A stretch of 64,000 nt of DNA from CAWGAJ01 sp963820545 (GCA_963820545.1 CAWGAJ010000001.1:1798001-1862000); one strand, 5' to 3'. Counted from the first letter of the stretch, positions 20,563 through 29,760 are shown. The notes: generated by a model from the letters alone, not told the origin. Translations and numbers: made by a program.

Positions 20563-20828
20563 CTTTTATGGTATGAATTTAGTTGCTCTGCACTCTGGTT
20601 GAATCACCTAACTGCTAATTCATTATCCAGCAAAATACCGCGGCTTTGCCACTCCACCCCTCTTGCCGATCTTCACCGCGAAATCCATTATAATTTATGT
20701 TAGTTAGGCAAAGTTTGCGGCCTCTTATCCCGATATCAATAACAGCGCATTTTTCCGCGATTAAGGCTCCATTTCTTCCCGAGGGGATCAATAATTCCAC
20801 TTGAAAATCTACCCGCTTTCCAGCGTCC

Positions 20829-21731
20829 ATGCCCGAGTTATCGCCAAATATTGTCGACCAGATGCTAGCATCCTGCCAAGCAGGCGCGGCCGAGGCCGCG
20901 GCAGCCCTGAGTCGTGCGTTTGATGCCCAATTTAAGATCACCGTGGGCGATCCCGGCAATATTTCACCCGCTGGTTTGCCCAAAGAACTTAACGCCCCGG
21001 GCCTGGCGTTGGTGTTTTCCATTGGCGATAGCGGTGTGGCATTCGTACTTCCCGAAAGCACAGGTCTCCTGCCCGAGTGGTATACTGCTCCTGATCCCAC
21101 GGGTCAAAGCAAATTGGCCACGCTCGCCCAAGAGTTGGGCGCCAATTTTCTCCCCGCCGAGTATCTGCCTGGGAATCATAAAGTTGCCGGCGTGGATAAT
21201 CTCGCCAATGTTCTCACACAGTGCGAGCTGGTCGAAGGCGCCGCCATGATCCCTTTGGTCTTGATCAGCAGCGCTGAACGGCAGGGAACCGCCTGGCTGA
21301 TATGGCCTGTTACTAAACCCCAAGCCGCGTTAACTGTAGGCGCTGCCAAACAGAAATCGACTTCGGCATTTGGCGCTTCAACTCCAGTCGAATTCGATAA
21401 CTCGTCGGCGTTGCCACCACCTGCTGATGTGGTCCAACGCCGAAACGGTAAACGCCAATTGCCCCCTTACACGCGGAGCTTGTTGCGAGTGGCCATTCCC
21501 CTCGTGGTCACCTTGGCGGAGAAAAAACAAAAACTCAGCCGGATCATTGAGTTGGGACCGGGACAGATTATTCAATTCGACAAATCGTGCGAAGAAGCGC
21601 TCACTCTGGAAATGGGAAATTGCAAGATTGCCGCTGGCGAGGTGGTAAAAGTCGGCGACAAGTTCGGCCTGCGCATCACCTCGATCGTCCCGCCCGGGGA
21701 ACGTTTCGTACCCGTTAGGCCGAATAAGTAA
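20829..21731 (+). CDS. FliN/SpoA-domain C-ring protein (300 aa)
   Basis: The C-terminal ~80 residues form a SpoA (FliN/FliM C-terminal) domain: SLLRVAIPLVVTLAEKKQKL, then IIELGPGQIIQFDKSCEEAL, then VGDKFGLRITSIVPPGERF. This domain builds the flagellar switch (C-ring). The first ~170 residues resemble a degenerate FliM middle/CheC-like region, followed by a Pro/Ser-rich linker. It is longer than classical FliN (about 100-140 aa), as often seen in planctomycetes. fliM lies 1.8 kb downstream on the same strand with proA between, so the switch genes are nearby but not strictly operonic. Confidence 0.85.
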   Translation: MPELSPNIVDQMLASCQAGAAEAAAALSRAFDAQFKITVGDPGNISPAGLPKELNAPGLALVFSIGDSGVAFVLPESTGLLPEWYTAPDPTGQSKLATLAQELGANFLPAEYLPGNHKVAGVDNLANVLTQCELVEGAAMIPLVLISSAERQGTAWLIWPVTKPQAALTVGAAKQKSTSAFGASTPVEFDNSSALPPPADVVQRRNGKRQLPPYTRSLLRVAIPLVVTLAEKKQKLSRIIELGPGQIIQFDKSCEEALTLEMGNCKIAAGEVVKVGDKFGLRITSIVPPGERFVPVRPNK

Positions 21732-21787
21732 GTTGCCTTTTCCGGCCCTCTCTCACCCTTGCCCCTGAACCCTGATGGCTGACTTCG

Positions 21788-21866
21788 GCGAGCTCGATTC
21801 GACTGAGCTCATGGAAGTCAGTCGAGCCGAAAGCTGAGGGGATTCTTCGCTGCGCTCAGAATGACG
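21788..21866. repeat. Dispersed palindromic repeat
   Basis: The segment holds inverted sequence around GAGCTCGATTCGACTGAGCTC, followed by GGGATTCTTCGCTGCGCTCAG and AATGACG. The second part is a word I know as a recurrent intergenic repeat in many bacterial genomes; read backwards it gives the spurious peptide HSERSEESP. The rest of 21732-22136 contains no gene. Confidence 0.5.
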
Positions 21867-22136
21867 TGTTTGTTTTAGAATCCGAATGTTTATTTGATGG
21901 GTTCTCAATATCCATAACTCGTTTGGCGGCAATGTGTTATGAAAACAACAATCCACCCAACGTTTTACAAATCGACGTTGACTTTCGGGCATTATTTAGG
22001 GATACTTCCGCGTCGGGATTTCTCGCTCGGCCTTGTCTTGTAGAATTCCCTGAACTCATAACCAACACCCGCTCTCCTATCTGACGGGTAATAGCGGTGA
22101 TTATCCGCAAAGCTAATACACTTTTCGGCTAGTAGT

Positions 22137-23411
22137 ATGGCGACCAGCGAAGCAAATGATCTATATGAGTATTGCCTGAATGTAGCCCAACAGGCCAAAC
22201 AGGCGGCAGAGGATTTGGCCCAGGCAACCGGCGACCAAAAACGCCAGTGGCTGCACCGCTGCGCTCGACTGTTGACCGAACGTTCGCCGGCCTTGGCTGA
22301 AGCCAACCGGATCGATATCGACAAGGCGCCCGATTTTGGACTTTCTGCGGCGGCGGTCGACCGCTTGCGCCTTACGCCCGAGCGCATTGCCGCCACGGCC
22401 AAGGCCTTGGAAGAAGTGGCCCTGTTGCCCGAGCCTATAGGCGAGATCATCTCGTCGTCGATCCGGCCCAACGGCCTGGAAGTGCAAAAAGTCCGCGTGC
22501 CTTTGGGAGTGATCTTCTTCATCTACGAATCGCGGCCGAATGTCACTGCCGACGCCGCTTCGTTATGCGTGAAGGCGGGCAATGCGGTTATTCTCCGCGG
22601 CGGCAAAGAAGCCCTGCATTCGAACATGGCGATAGCCGAAATCCTCGCCGCCGCCGCCGCCGCCGCCAAACTCCCGGCCCACGCGGTCCAACTGTTGGAA
22701 ACCACCGATCGCCAGGCGGTGGGACATCTGCTGCGCATGCCGCAGTATATCAACCTCTGTATTCCTCGCGGCGGGGAGAGTCTGATCCGCCGCGTGAGCG
22801 AAGAGGCGAAGATGCCGGTCATCAAGCACTTCACCGGCAATTGCCACGTGTATCTCGACAAATCGGCCGACGCCGAGATGGCCGAAACAATTGTGATTAA
22901 CGCCAAATGCCAGCGCATGGGCGTGTGCAACGCGGCCGAGTCGCTTTTGGTCCATGCCGAGGCGGCCGACAGGCTGTTGCCCCGCGTGGGCAAAGCCCTC
23001 TTGGGGCGCGGCATTGAACTGCGCGGCGATGAAACTACCCGCCGCCTGCTGCCGCAAGCCAAGCCGGCAACCGAGGACGATTACCGCGCGGAATATCTCG
23101 GGCCGATAATCTCGGTCAAAGTGGTCGATTCGCTCGATGCCGCCATTGAGCACATCAATCGCTACGGTTCGCAGCATACCGACGCAATTGTTACCCGCGA
23201 CCTCCACTCCGCGCGGAGTTTCGCGGCCCGGGTCGATAGTGCGGCGGTGATGATAAACGCCAGCACGCGGTTTAACGACGGCGGCGAATTTGGTCTAGGG
23301 GCCGAAATCGGCATCAGCACCGATAAATTTCACGCCCGCGGCCCTTGCGGAATCAATGAATTGACAAGTTACAAATACGTGGTCTACGGAACCGGGCAAG
23401 TGCGGGATTAG
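22137..23411 (+). CDS. proA: Gamma-glutamyl phosphate reductase
   Basis: This enzyme carries out the NADPH-dependent reduction of gamma-glutamyl phosphate to glutamate semialdehyde, the second step of proline synthesis; it is cytoplasmic. The length of 424 residues is normal for the family. Visible family motifs include VPLGVIFFIYESRPNVTADA (about 121-140), the nucleotide-binding loop region KAGNAVILRGGKEALHSN, the catalytic Cys region NAKCQRMGVCNAAESLLVH (Cys about 264) and NDGGEFGLGAEIGIST near the end. No proB is in the window. It lies between the fliN-like gene and fliM. Confidence 0.97.
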   Translation: MATSEANDLYEYCLNVAQQAKQAAEDLAQATGDQKRQWLHRCARLLTERSPALAEANRIDIDKAPDFGLSAAAVDRLRLTPERIAATAKALEEVALLPEPIGEIISSSIRPNGLEVQKVRVPLGVIFFIYESRPNVTADAASLCVKAGNAVILRGGKEALHSNMAIAEILAAAAAAAKLPAHAVQLLETTDRQAVGHLLRMPQYINLCIPRGGESLIRRVSEEAKMPVIKHFTGNCHVYLDKSADAEMAETIVINAKCQRMGVCNAAESLLVHAEAADRLLPRVGKALLGRGIELRGDETTRRLLPQAKPATEDDYRAEYLGPIISVKVVDSLDAAIEHINRYGSQHTDAIVTRDLHSARSFAARVDSAAVMINASTRFNDGGEFGLGAEIGISTDKFHARGPCGINELTSYKYVVYGTGQVRD

Positions 23412-23439
23412 TGGAGAGTGGAAAGGGGAGAGGGAAATA

Positions 23440-23517
23440 AGGAACGCAGAACTCAGAACGCAGAACTGTAAACTGTTTACCGTAAACTGCGAACTGTATA
23501 CTGATAACTGAAAACTA
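23440..23517. repeat. Low-complexity AACTG-word repeat
   Basis: Degenerate reiterations of CAGAACT, GTAAACTG, GAACTG and ATAACTGAAAACT fill the gap between proA and fliM. A very similar run occurs upstream of the anti-sigma gene (59610-59640). The origin is unknown; it may be slippage-expanded filler. Confidence 0.5.
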
Positions 23518-23534
23518 ATCAAGGAAACGGACCC

Positions 23535-24560
23535 ATGTCTAGCGACGTCCTCAGCCAGATGGAAGTGGAAAACCTGCTCAACGCCATGGCGGCGGGAGGG
23601 CAAAAGACATCTACCGCGGACACGTCGGCCCCTGCCGCGTTTATGCCGCAAAAGTCGCGGGAAAAAATCACCATTTACGACTTCAAACGGCCCGAACGCG
23701 TGGGCAAAGAGCAAATGCGGGCGTTGCATACTATGCACGAGGGCTTTGGACGCAATTTTGGCGCGGCGCTTTCCGCCTTGTTGCGGAGCATCGTGGAAGT
23801 GAAGCTCACCAACGTGGATCAGCTTACCTACAGCGAATTCGTCTTCAGCCTGGAAAATCCCACTTGCTTCAATCTGCTTAAAGCCGAGCCGCTGGAAGGC
23901 AATCTCATCCTGGACATTAATCCCTCGATTCTTTACCCCATCATCGACCGGCTCTTGGGCGGAGGCCGGGAGACCGGTTCCTTCGCACGCCGGCCGCTCA
24001 CGGAAATCGAATTGCGCCTGGTGTCGCGGATCACGGGGCTGTTCCTGCAAGAATTGCGCCACGCCTGGGAAAACGTACTCGACCTGAAACTCGAAGTCAT
24101 ACAAGTGGAAAGCAATCCGCAATTGGTGCAGATCGTGCCGCCCAACGAAGTCGTGGTGCTGATTAGCTTTGAGCTCTCGATCGGCAACTTGCGGGGAATG
24201 ATAAACCTTTGCATCCCTTACAACGCCATCGAGCGAATCAGCGGCAAGCTCTCGGCCAATAGCTGGGTGACTTACGGCCGCCGCCAAGCCTCGGCGGAAA
24301 GCATCGAACAGATCAGCCACAACCTGTGCCTGTCGCTGGTGGAGTTGAATGTGCATTTGACGCAAACGCGAATTTCCGCCGGAGAGTTGCTCGGCCTGCG
24401 CGTGGGCGACATTATCACCACGTCCAAAGACGTCCTTAGTCCGTTGGTGGTTTCCGTGGAAGGCGTCCCCAAATTCCACGCCAAACCCGGCGCCTACAAA
24501 AATCACAAGGCGATCCTCATCACCGAGCCCATCAAAAATCCGGCCGCGACCTTGGAATAA
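23535..24560 (+). CDS. fliM: Flagellar motor switch protein FliM
   Basis: ATG 23535 is preceded by AAGGAAAC. The 341-residue length and layout match FliM. The N-terminal MSSDVLSQMEVENLLNAM is the EIDALL-like CheY-binding segment. The middle domain contains GRNFGAALSALLRSIVEVKL and LGGGRETGSFARRPLTEIEL. The C-terminal SpoA domain (about 255-330) contains LVELNVHLTQTRISAGELLG and GVPKFHAKPGAYKNHKAILI. FliM joins CheY to FliG and FliN in the C-ring. Together with the FliN-like gene this implies a motile (swarmer) stage. Confidence 0.96.
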   Translation: MSSDVLSQMEVENLLNAMAAGGQKTSTADTSAPAAFMPQKSREKITIYDFKRPERVGKEQMRALHTMHEGFGRNFGAALSALLRSIVEVKLTNVDQLTYSEFVFSLENPTCFNLLKAEPLEGNLILDINPSILYPIIDRLLGGGRETGSFARRPLTEIELRLVSRITGLFLQELRHAWENVLDLKLEVIQVESNPQLVQIVPPNEVVVLISFELSIGNLRGMINLCIPYNAIERISGKLSANSWVTYGRRQASAESIEQISHNLCLSLVELNVHLTQTRISAGELLGLRVGDIITTSKDVLSPLVVSVEGVPKFHAKPGAYKNHKAILITEPIKNPAATLE

Positions 24561-24570
24561 CCCTGGTCCC

Positions 24571-24602
24571 CTCGCCCTCTGGGAGAGGGTTAGGGTGAGG
24601 GC
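24571..24602. repeat. Dispersed repeat CCTCGCCCTCTGGGAGAGGG-type
   Basis: The sequence CTCGCCCTCTGGGAGAGGGT followed by TAGGGTGAGGG is a small imperfect inverted repeat. Related versions occur at 58850-58915. It is a widespread intergenic repeat type that may act as a terminator after fliM. Confidence 0.5.
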
Positions 24603-24814
24603 AGTTGTTTTGGCAACAGGTTAAAACTTCGTTAGGGCAACAGTTAAACTGTCGCCCCAACAATAATGGCTTTTGCACTATGCCCAATTGCTTCTCATAC
24701 CTACCTCTCGCAATGGAATAAACATCTAATTTGGATGGTATCGCCCCCTTATACCAATCTATGAGAGTATGCTAAACTCTTCATATCACATTGAAGCTCT
24801 CTTGTCGGTGGCAC

Positions 24815-24919
24815 ATGACTCCGCAGGAATTCATCACCAAGTGGCAACGGGCGAATCTATCGGAGCGGTCGGCCTGTCAGCAGCATTTTTTGGACCTCTG
24901 CGACTTGTTGAGGGATTAA
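24815..24919 (+). pseudogene. N-terminal remnant of an MmeI-type (Type IIG/IIL) DNA methyltransferase
   Basis: ATG 24815 opens a 34-residue reading frame beginning MTPQEFITKWQRANLSERSA and ending HFLDLCDLLRD. This is the characteristic opening of large single-chain class I DNA methyltransferases/restriction enzymes (MmeI-like, usually 900 or more residues). The frame ends with TAA exactly where the REP-like repeat starts (GATTAAAAGGTG, 24914). The rest of the gene is absent, so a defence gene was lost here, probably with repeat-associated deletion. The identification rests on memory of the family's N-terminus. Confidence 0.65.
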
Positions 24920-25045
24920 AAGGTGTCAGATTAAAAGGTGTCAGGAACCGTTTTTTTGTTGAGATTTGTTGAGCCAGGATTAATAACGGTTCCTGACACC
25001 TTTTGTTCGTCCCTTTTGTTCGTCACCTTTTGTTCGTCCACCTTT
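24914..25045. repeat. REP-like inverted repeat, copy A
   Basis: The 20-base arms AAAAGGTGTCAGGAACCGTT (24933-24952) and AACGGTTCCTGACACCTTTT (24985-25004) are perfect inverts around a ~32-base loop (TTGTTGAGATTTGTTGAGCC inside it). Extra partial copies of AAAAGGTGTCAG and of TTTTGTTCGTC flank the core. It lies between the convergent fliM side and the 25082-25933 gene, and it cuts the methyltransferase remnant. Related copies are at 29761, 31680 and 33309. Confidence 0.9.
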
Positions 25046-25081
25046 TTCTTCGTCTATCATCGATGAAAGGAAATAGAGAAA

Positions 25082-25933
25082 CTAGGGCACGAACACAAAT
25101 CGCGGACCTGACTTACTTGGATTGCTGTTCAACTTGATGGACACGCTCGGGACTGCGGGGTGTTTATTCGAGAGTTGTTGATGGCATCCGTTGCATTGCA
25201 TCTTGCCCATCGTGTCATGGAGTTCCTTGTTGTGGCACGATAGACAGGACTTGACCTCGGGACTCAGACCGGCGAATTTGCATGGCTCGAGTAGGTTTGC
25301 GTTAAGCAACTCCACCGTCTTTGCGGCAACCTGAGCGGTCAACCGGCGGCATCGCTCGTTCATCTCCTTGCCGCCAACTTCGTTTCCAGACTCTTTGCAC
25401 CATTTGCCAGCCGATACGTGACATAAGACTGAGCCAGCGATGGTCTTAGGGAATTCCGTAGAGTCCTGCGCCGTCTTCGGTTGATATGCAGGCAGTTCAG
25501 TTGTTTCGTACCACGAGAACAATTGGGCGATAAGGTTCTGGCGTCGTTGCTTGTTCTGCTCGAATAATCCGAAGATGGCCGCACCACCGTTGAGAGCTCC
25601 ACAAAGCGAACCCCAAGAGCCCACGCCGCCTTCGCCGTATTTCATCATGTGGATGGGAAAGGACGGAAGAGACTCACTTTGCTCTGTGGCCATCACTTTC
25701 ATAATGCCGGCAAACACGCCGTACATGCAAGCCCCATTGGGATATTGGCGATAGGCTTCGGCGGCAACAACAGCGGGATCCAATCGGACATATTGCCACT
25801 GGTTGCTGGCGTTGCTTTTCAGCTTCGGCGGCTCGTTCTCGGATTGCCCAGCCGAGGAGGTAAGGCAGCCAAAAACTATTCCTGATCCTATGAGAGCGCT
25901 GTTTTTCAGAAAGTTTCTTCGATGGTTTTTCAT
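25082..25933 (-). CDS. Split-Soret / C-GCAxxG-C-C-type exported cytochrome (283 aa)
   Basis: The N-terminus MKNHRRNFLKNSALIGSG has a twin-arginine motif (RRNFLK), so export in folded form is likely. Two CxxCH haem-binding motifs near the C-terminus (CLSCH and CNGCH, about residues 231-253) indicate c-type haem. The middle contains GGVGSWGSLCGALNGGAAIF, as in the split-Soret cytochrome/C-GCAxxG-C-C redox family. A periplasmic electron-transfer role is likely; the partner is unknown. It is the last gene of the same-strand run that begins at 38668. Confidence 0.8.
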   Translation of the reverse strand: MKNHRRNFLKNSALIGSGIVFGCLTSSAGQSENEPPKLKSNASNQWQYVRLDPAVVAAEAYRQYPNGACMYGVFAGIMKVMATEQSESLPSFPIHMMKYGEGGVGSWGSLCGALNGGAAIFGLFEQNKQRRQNLIAQLFSWYETTELPAYQPKTAQDSTEFPKTIAGSVLCHVSAGKWCKESGNEVGGKEMNERCRRLTAQVAAKTVELLNANLLEPCKFAGLSPEVKSCLSCHNKELHDTMGKMQCNGCHQQLSNKHPAVPSVSIKLNSNPSKSGPRFVFVP

Positions 25934-25988
25934 AAATATAATATTATGGGTTAGTGCACTTTTAGTGGGGTGATTAAGTGAACTCTAT

Positions 25989-26195
25989 TTAAGAGCGGGG
26001 CAAACGTAGGATTCCGGCCAGTCCCAGCAGCGTCGCTGCAAGTCCAAATTGTATTACCGTTGCCGGTTCGGGCACCACATACAATGGGTTCGCGACCCGA
26101 TAGACATCCTCCGTCTCCACCCCCGACGTATTTCTATAACGGGAGAAGAACAGATAACGTCCATTTTGTCCTCTGCTTGTGCCTGTTTTCGTCAC
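25989..26195 (-). pseudogene. C-terminal remnant of a PEP-CTERM protein
   Basis: This 68-codon frame starts with GTG 12 bases after the GH2 stop. The last third is a complete PEP-CTERM tail (YVVPEPATVIQFGLAATLLG, then RLPRS). There is no signal peptide, and the first 38 residues match nothing I recognise. A PEP-CTERM signal without an export signal cannot work alone, so this is most likely the surviving 3' end of a deleted exported-protein gene. Confidence 0.7.
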
Positions 26196-26206
26196 GATTA
26201 TTCTAA

Positions 26207-29086
26207 TTATGGTGGCTCACTTTCCAGGGTTTTGATTTCAATTGAACTCTGTTTCAGACCTGGGGATTTAGCGGCAAGTATGATAGTGCCGGGTTTTTGT
26301 TTGGATTTGAGGATCGCCAGGCAACGGCCTTCGTAAGTGGTGTGTTGGGGCTGCTGGAGACTCTCGATACTGTTGGGCCTGCCATTTCCCACGCCGATAA
26401 GCGTTCCTTCGCCCTCGATGGAGAAATGTACCAATTTTTCAGCCTGGGGATGCCGCAAGCCGTTTGTGTCGACTATTTCAACGGTAATATAACACAAATC
26501 CTGGCCGTCAGCCTTGATGGTCGGCCGATCTGCGGTCAGACGAATGCCTAACGGTTCGCCCACGGTGCGAAGTTCCCAGCGGGCGACTTCGGAATTTTTG
26601 TCATAACCGACGGCCGTCAATGTGCCGGGTTCGTAGGGAATCTGCCAGACGGCCATGAAGCGGGTTTCGCGCGAGGTGGGCTTAATACCAAGGTCTTTGC
26701 CATTGAGCAGTAGGCGCACCTGTTCACAGCCGGAATACACATCCACTTGCAGAGGTTTTCCCTCGCATCCGGGCCAGGTCCAACTGGCCGTAACATCGTC
26801 CCAGCCCCATCGTGAGTTGTCCGGACCTTCAAAGGAAGGAACCGGACAGCGGACAAAGGCCGAGAGCTTGCAACCGTGGTTCCACAGCACATCCCGGTAA
26901 TAGGACTGGGGTCGCTTAAAGCCGCAGATGTCCAGGTCACCGCAAAAAGCCAGGTTCCAAGGCCACACTTCCGAGGCGCCGTGGCCGTAGCTCCACCATC
27001 CGTTACTTGCCTCGCCCATGTAATCCAGCGCGGTCCACACGAAATTGCCCGCCACATAATCCAAATCGACGACCTTCATCCAATAATCGAAGGCGTCTCG
27101 GGTGTTGGTTTCCGTGGCGAGAATCACCCGCTTTGGCAACCGCCGATGATCCGATTCATAAAAATCTTTTGCGTAGCTGTAGCCGCCTACATCCAGGGCC
27201 GCGAAAAAGGGATCGAGCGCGGTCCAGACTCCCCTCAGCCGATTCACATTGGATGTGATGGGCCGAGTGGGATCAAGAGATCGGACAAATGCCGCAAGTT
27301 GCCTCGCGGTTTTCGTCCCCTGATCGGTATACACCTCCTGAATTTCACTACCGATGCTCCAGAGAATCACGGAAGGATGATTTCGACCGTTTTCGATCAT
27401 TGCGGCCAGATCCTGCTGCCACCACTCATTAAAATAGAGATGATAGTCATCGGGAAGTTTGGCAACCTGCCATTGGTCGAATGCCTCTTCCAGCACCATC
27501 ATGCCCAATCGGTCGCAAGCATCGAGGAACGCCGGTGAGCGCGGATTGTGACCGCTGCGAAGGATGTTATAGCCCGCCGTCTTGAGCAGTTCCACTTTTC
27601 GCTCTTCCGCCCGATCATAGGCGGCCGCCCCCAGCGCGCCATTGTTGTCGTGTAGACATCCACCTTTTAGACGCACACTCTGTCCATTTAGAAAAAAGCC
27701 CTTGTCCGGATCGAAGCGAATGGATCGGATCCCGAATGGCGATTCCACCCGATCGATAATCTGTCCGTTTAGATGCAACTCGCAAACAGCTTTATATAAT
27801 GTTGGAGAGTCGGGAGACCACAAATAGGGATGGTCAACCCGCAGCATCTGGTCAAAACTCAGGGATCCTTGTTTGTCAGTCTTGCCAGATCTTTCTTCAG
27901 AGGCAACCTTGTTGCCATGCGAATCCAGAATAGTGACTTTGAGCGACAGGTCCGATGGTTGGCCGGTTGCGTTCTCAATGGTGGTCTGTACTTGAACTGT
28001 GGCCAGATCGGGTTCCACTCCGGGTGTCGTGATGGTAGGGTTCCATTGGGCAATGTGTATTGGAGCCGTGGCCTTCAACCACACGTGCCGGTAGATGCCA
28101 GACCCGGCATACCAGCGCGAATTTTGTCCCAAATTTTTAACCTGGATGGCCAAAACATTCTCCTGGTCGCCAAAGTGAAGGTACTTTGATAGATCATAAG
28201 TGAATGAAGTGTAACCATACGGATGATTGCCAAGATGTTGGCCGTTGATCCACACATCCGCATTCATATATACGCCGTCAAACTGCACGGTCACGAACTT
28301 GTCTTGCCAAGTCTTCGGCAAGGTGAAGTGTTTTCGATACCAGCCGACTCCGCCAACTGTGAATCCGGTATGGATTCCGCCCGGAGCTTCCGAATCAAAA
28401 GGGCCGCTCACTACTCTGGGCATAGCGGCCGCGTACATGCCGCCCGAACCATAGCCGTCGAACACGCGCACGGCCACGGTGTTTTCCTCTCCATAACGGA
28501 TCAGTTCTTTGGGTATACGATATCTCCGCCGCTCCTGATAGGCGGTCCTAAAATCCGGTGGAAAACTTCCGGTGCCGCCGATCAATTGGCCGTTGAAGAA
28601 TGTCTGATCGACGTCATCGATCCAGCCCAATTCCAGCCACACATCCTGTCCCTTATAGGACTCGGGCACCATGATTTTCCGGCGATACCAGCCGTATACA
28701 TTGTCGGCCGTATAATTGGAGTGCCTTTCCCAGGCGGCTGGCAAGCTTACCGTTTCCCACTGGGTTTCGTCAATTGTCGTGGCTTTCCAGGCCGGATCAT
28801 CACCTTTCTGAAATCGCCAGATACCTTTCGTGATATAAAGCCTGGGCTCGGTTTGGGCATCGGTTACAGGGGGCAAATCCTCAATGCTCCAGTCATGCGG
28901 CAGGTCCAGCGACCGCCACTGGTGATCGTCAAAGCCCGGGGCTTGTGCACCGTTAAAGTCACCCTTTGAAAAACGCCAGCCGAAATCAAACAACTGTGTT
29001 TCGCGCGGAGCGGAGTCAACGGCCCAGGCGGTTTGCAGGCAAGCGAGAGCCCATAGTGCGATCACATAGTATAGTGGTTTAGACAT
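26207..29086 (-). CDS. Exported GH2 glycosidase (beta-galactosidase type) with inserted jelly-roll domain (959 aa)
   Basis: ATG 29086 (MSKPLYYVIALWAL) is preceded by AGGAAC; a start at 29173 would lack a signal peptide at the N-terminus. After the signal (to about AWAVDS) comes a sugar-binding domain (PHDWSIEDLPP). It is interrupted by a ~170-residue second galactose-binding-like module (WYRRKIMVPESYKGQDVWLE) before resuming at GGVGWYRKHFTLPK. An Ig-like GH2 domain and a TIM barrel follow, with acid/base Glu in WSIGSEIQ (about E581) and nucleophile Glu in ILATETNTRD (about E658). C-terminal DUF4982-like and Ig-like domains complete the protein. It hydrolyses a beta-galactoside or related glycoside outside the cytoplasm. 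It overlaps the upstream Cys-rich gene by 8 bases, so translation is coupled. Confidence 0.92.
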   Translation of the reverse strand: MSKPLYYVIALWALACLQTAWAVDSAPRETQLFDFGWRFSKGDFNGAQAPGFDDHQWRSLDLPHDWSIEDLPPVTDAQTEPRLYITKGIWRFQKGDDPAWKATTIDETQWETVSLPAAWERHSNYTADNVYGWYRRKIMVPESYKGQDVWLELGWIDDVDQTFFNGQLIGGTGSFPPDFRTAYQERRRYRIPKELIRYGEENTVAVRVFDGYGSGGMYAAAMPRVVSGPFDSEAPGGIHTGFTVGGVGWYRKHFTLPKTWQDKFVTVQFDGVYMNADVWINGQHLGNHPYGYTSFTYDLSKYLHFGDQENVLAIQVKNLGQNSRWYAGSGIYRHVWLKATAPIHIAQWNPTITTPGVEPDLATVQVQTTIENATGQPSDLSLKVTILDSHGNKVASEERSGKTDKQGSLSFDQMLRVDHPYLWSPDSPTLYKAVCELHLNGQIIDRVESPFGIRSIRFDPDKGFFLNGQSVRLKGGCLHDNNGALGAAAYDRAEERKVELLKTAGYNILRSGHNPRSPAFLDACDRLGMMVLEEAFDQWQVAKLPDDYHLYFNEWWQQDLAAMIENGRNHPSVILWSIGSEIQEVYTDQGTKTARQLAAFVRSLDPTRPITSNVNRLRGVWTALDPFFAALDVGGYSYAKDFYESDHRRLPKRVILATETNTRDAFDYWMKVVDLDYVAGNFVWTALDYMGEASNGWWSYGHGASEVWPWNLAFCGDLDICGFKRPQSYYRDVLWNHGCKLSAFVRCPVPSFEGPDNSRWGWDDVTASWTWPGCEGKPLQVDVYSGCEQVRLLLNGKDLGIKPTSRETRFMAVWQIPYEPGTLTAVGYDKNSEVARWELRTVGEPLGIRLTADRPTIKADGQDLCYITVEIVDTNGLRHPQAEKLVHFSIEGEGTLIGVGNGRPNSIESLQQPQHTTYEGRCLAILKSKQKPGTIILAAKSPGLKQSSIEIKTLESEPP

Positions 29087-29693
29087 TTTTTTGTTCCTTT
29101 TCCAAGATATGGATAGTGACGCGGCATTGCTTGCCTCCCAATAAAATAGATTCGGTAACCTCGACGTGGACATTTTTACCTAACAGCATCGAAAAAAGCG
29201 TGGTCGTCAAAGACTTGCAGCAATGCGTGCACAATGACTTTGGCGGATTGGAGCACTGGGCATAGGCGCAGACGCAGTGGGGGGTCTTTCGGCTGGTGAC
29301 CTTCAGAGTGGCCGATGCCTTGTCATATTCCAGCTTCTCCCAATAGCGGGAGTGGCCCTCGTTGGTGTATGCAAGGAATCTGTCGAGATTGTCGCGATAC
29401 TGTCGGACCCATTGGTCCAGTTTGTTGGAATAGAAGCATTCATATCCCAAGCGGTTAAAGACGGCGCTTTTAAGCGACTCGTTGCCAGAGCCGTCAATGT
29501 GCTTAAGCAGGTTCATGATCTGCTGCGGGTTCACTTTGCCAGTCAGATCGTCTGAGTTGGGTTTTGCTTCGTCCGCACAAACCGTTTGCCCATCTCCGGC
29601 AACCAGCGAAGCGAGCAAAGCCAGGCTGCAGGCACAACCGGTTCCCACAAAGCTTCTTCGATCCATGTTATTTGAGATTCTGTTCATGACCAT
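29079..29693 (-). CDS. Cys-rich exported protein, paralogue 1 (V4R/ATC-hydrolase-like)
   Basis: I take ATG 29693 (MVMNRISNNMDRRSF), which makes the length (204 aa) match its paralogues; an upstream start at 29774 is less likely. The N-terminus has a TAT-like segment (DRRSFVGTGCACSLALLASL). The C-terminal domain holds a Cys cluster, CVCAYAQC and LCTHCCK, then ESILLGGKQCRVTIHI. This resembles the Cys-rich core of V4R/L-2-amino-thiazoline-4-carboxylate-hydrolase-like (DUF6144-type) proteins, which may bind a metal or a small ligand. It is coupled to the GH2 gene by an 8-base overlap. The function is unknown. Confidence 0.75.
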   Translation of the reverse strand: MVMNRISNNMDRRSFVGTGCACSLALLASLVAGDGQTVCADEAKPNSDDLTGKVNPQQIMNLLKHIDGSGNESLKSAVFNRLGYECFYSNKLDQWVRQYRDNLDRFLAYTNEGHSRYWEKLEYDKASATLKVTSRKTPHCVCAYAQCSNPPKSLCTHCCKSLTTTLFSMLLGKNVHVEVTESILLGGKQCRVTIHILEKEQKNV

Positions 29694-29760
29694 TTTACTC
29701 TTCTTTGAAACATCCACAGGTGCCATGCTCCACGCTTGCGTGGGCATGTTGAAACTTCGA

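Noticed and set aside
23295..24506. A 403-codon open frame antisense to fliM
   Set aside because: fliM on the plus strand has clear family motifs, a ribosome-binding site and normal length. The antisense frame is a by-product of GC-rich codon usage.
24769..24972. A 67-codon plus-strand frame spanning the methyltransferase remnant and REP copy A
   Set aside because: It runs through the inverted repeat in a frame different from the methyltransferase-like one and has no similarity that I recognise.
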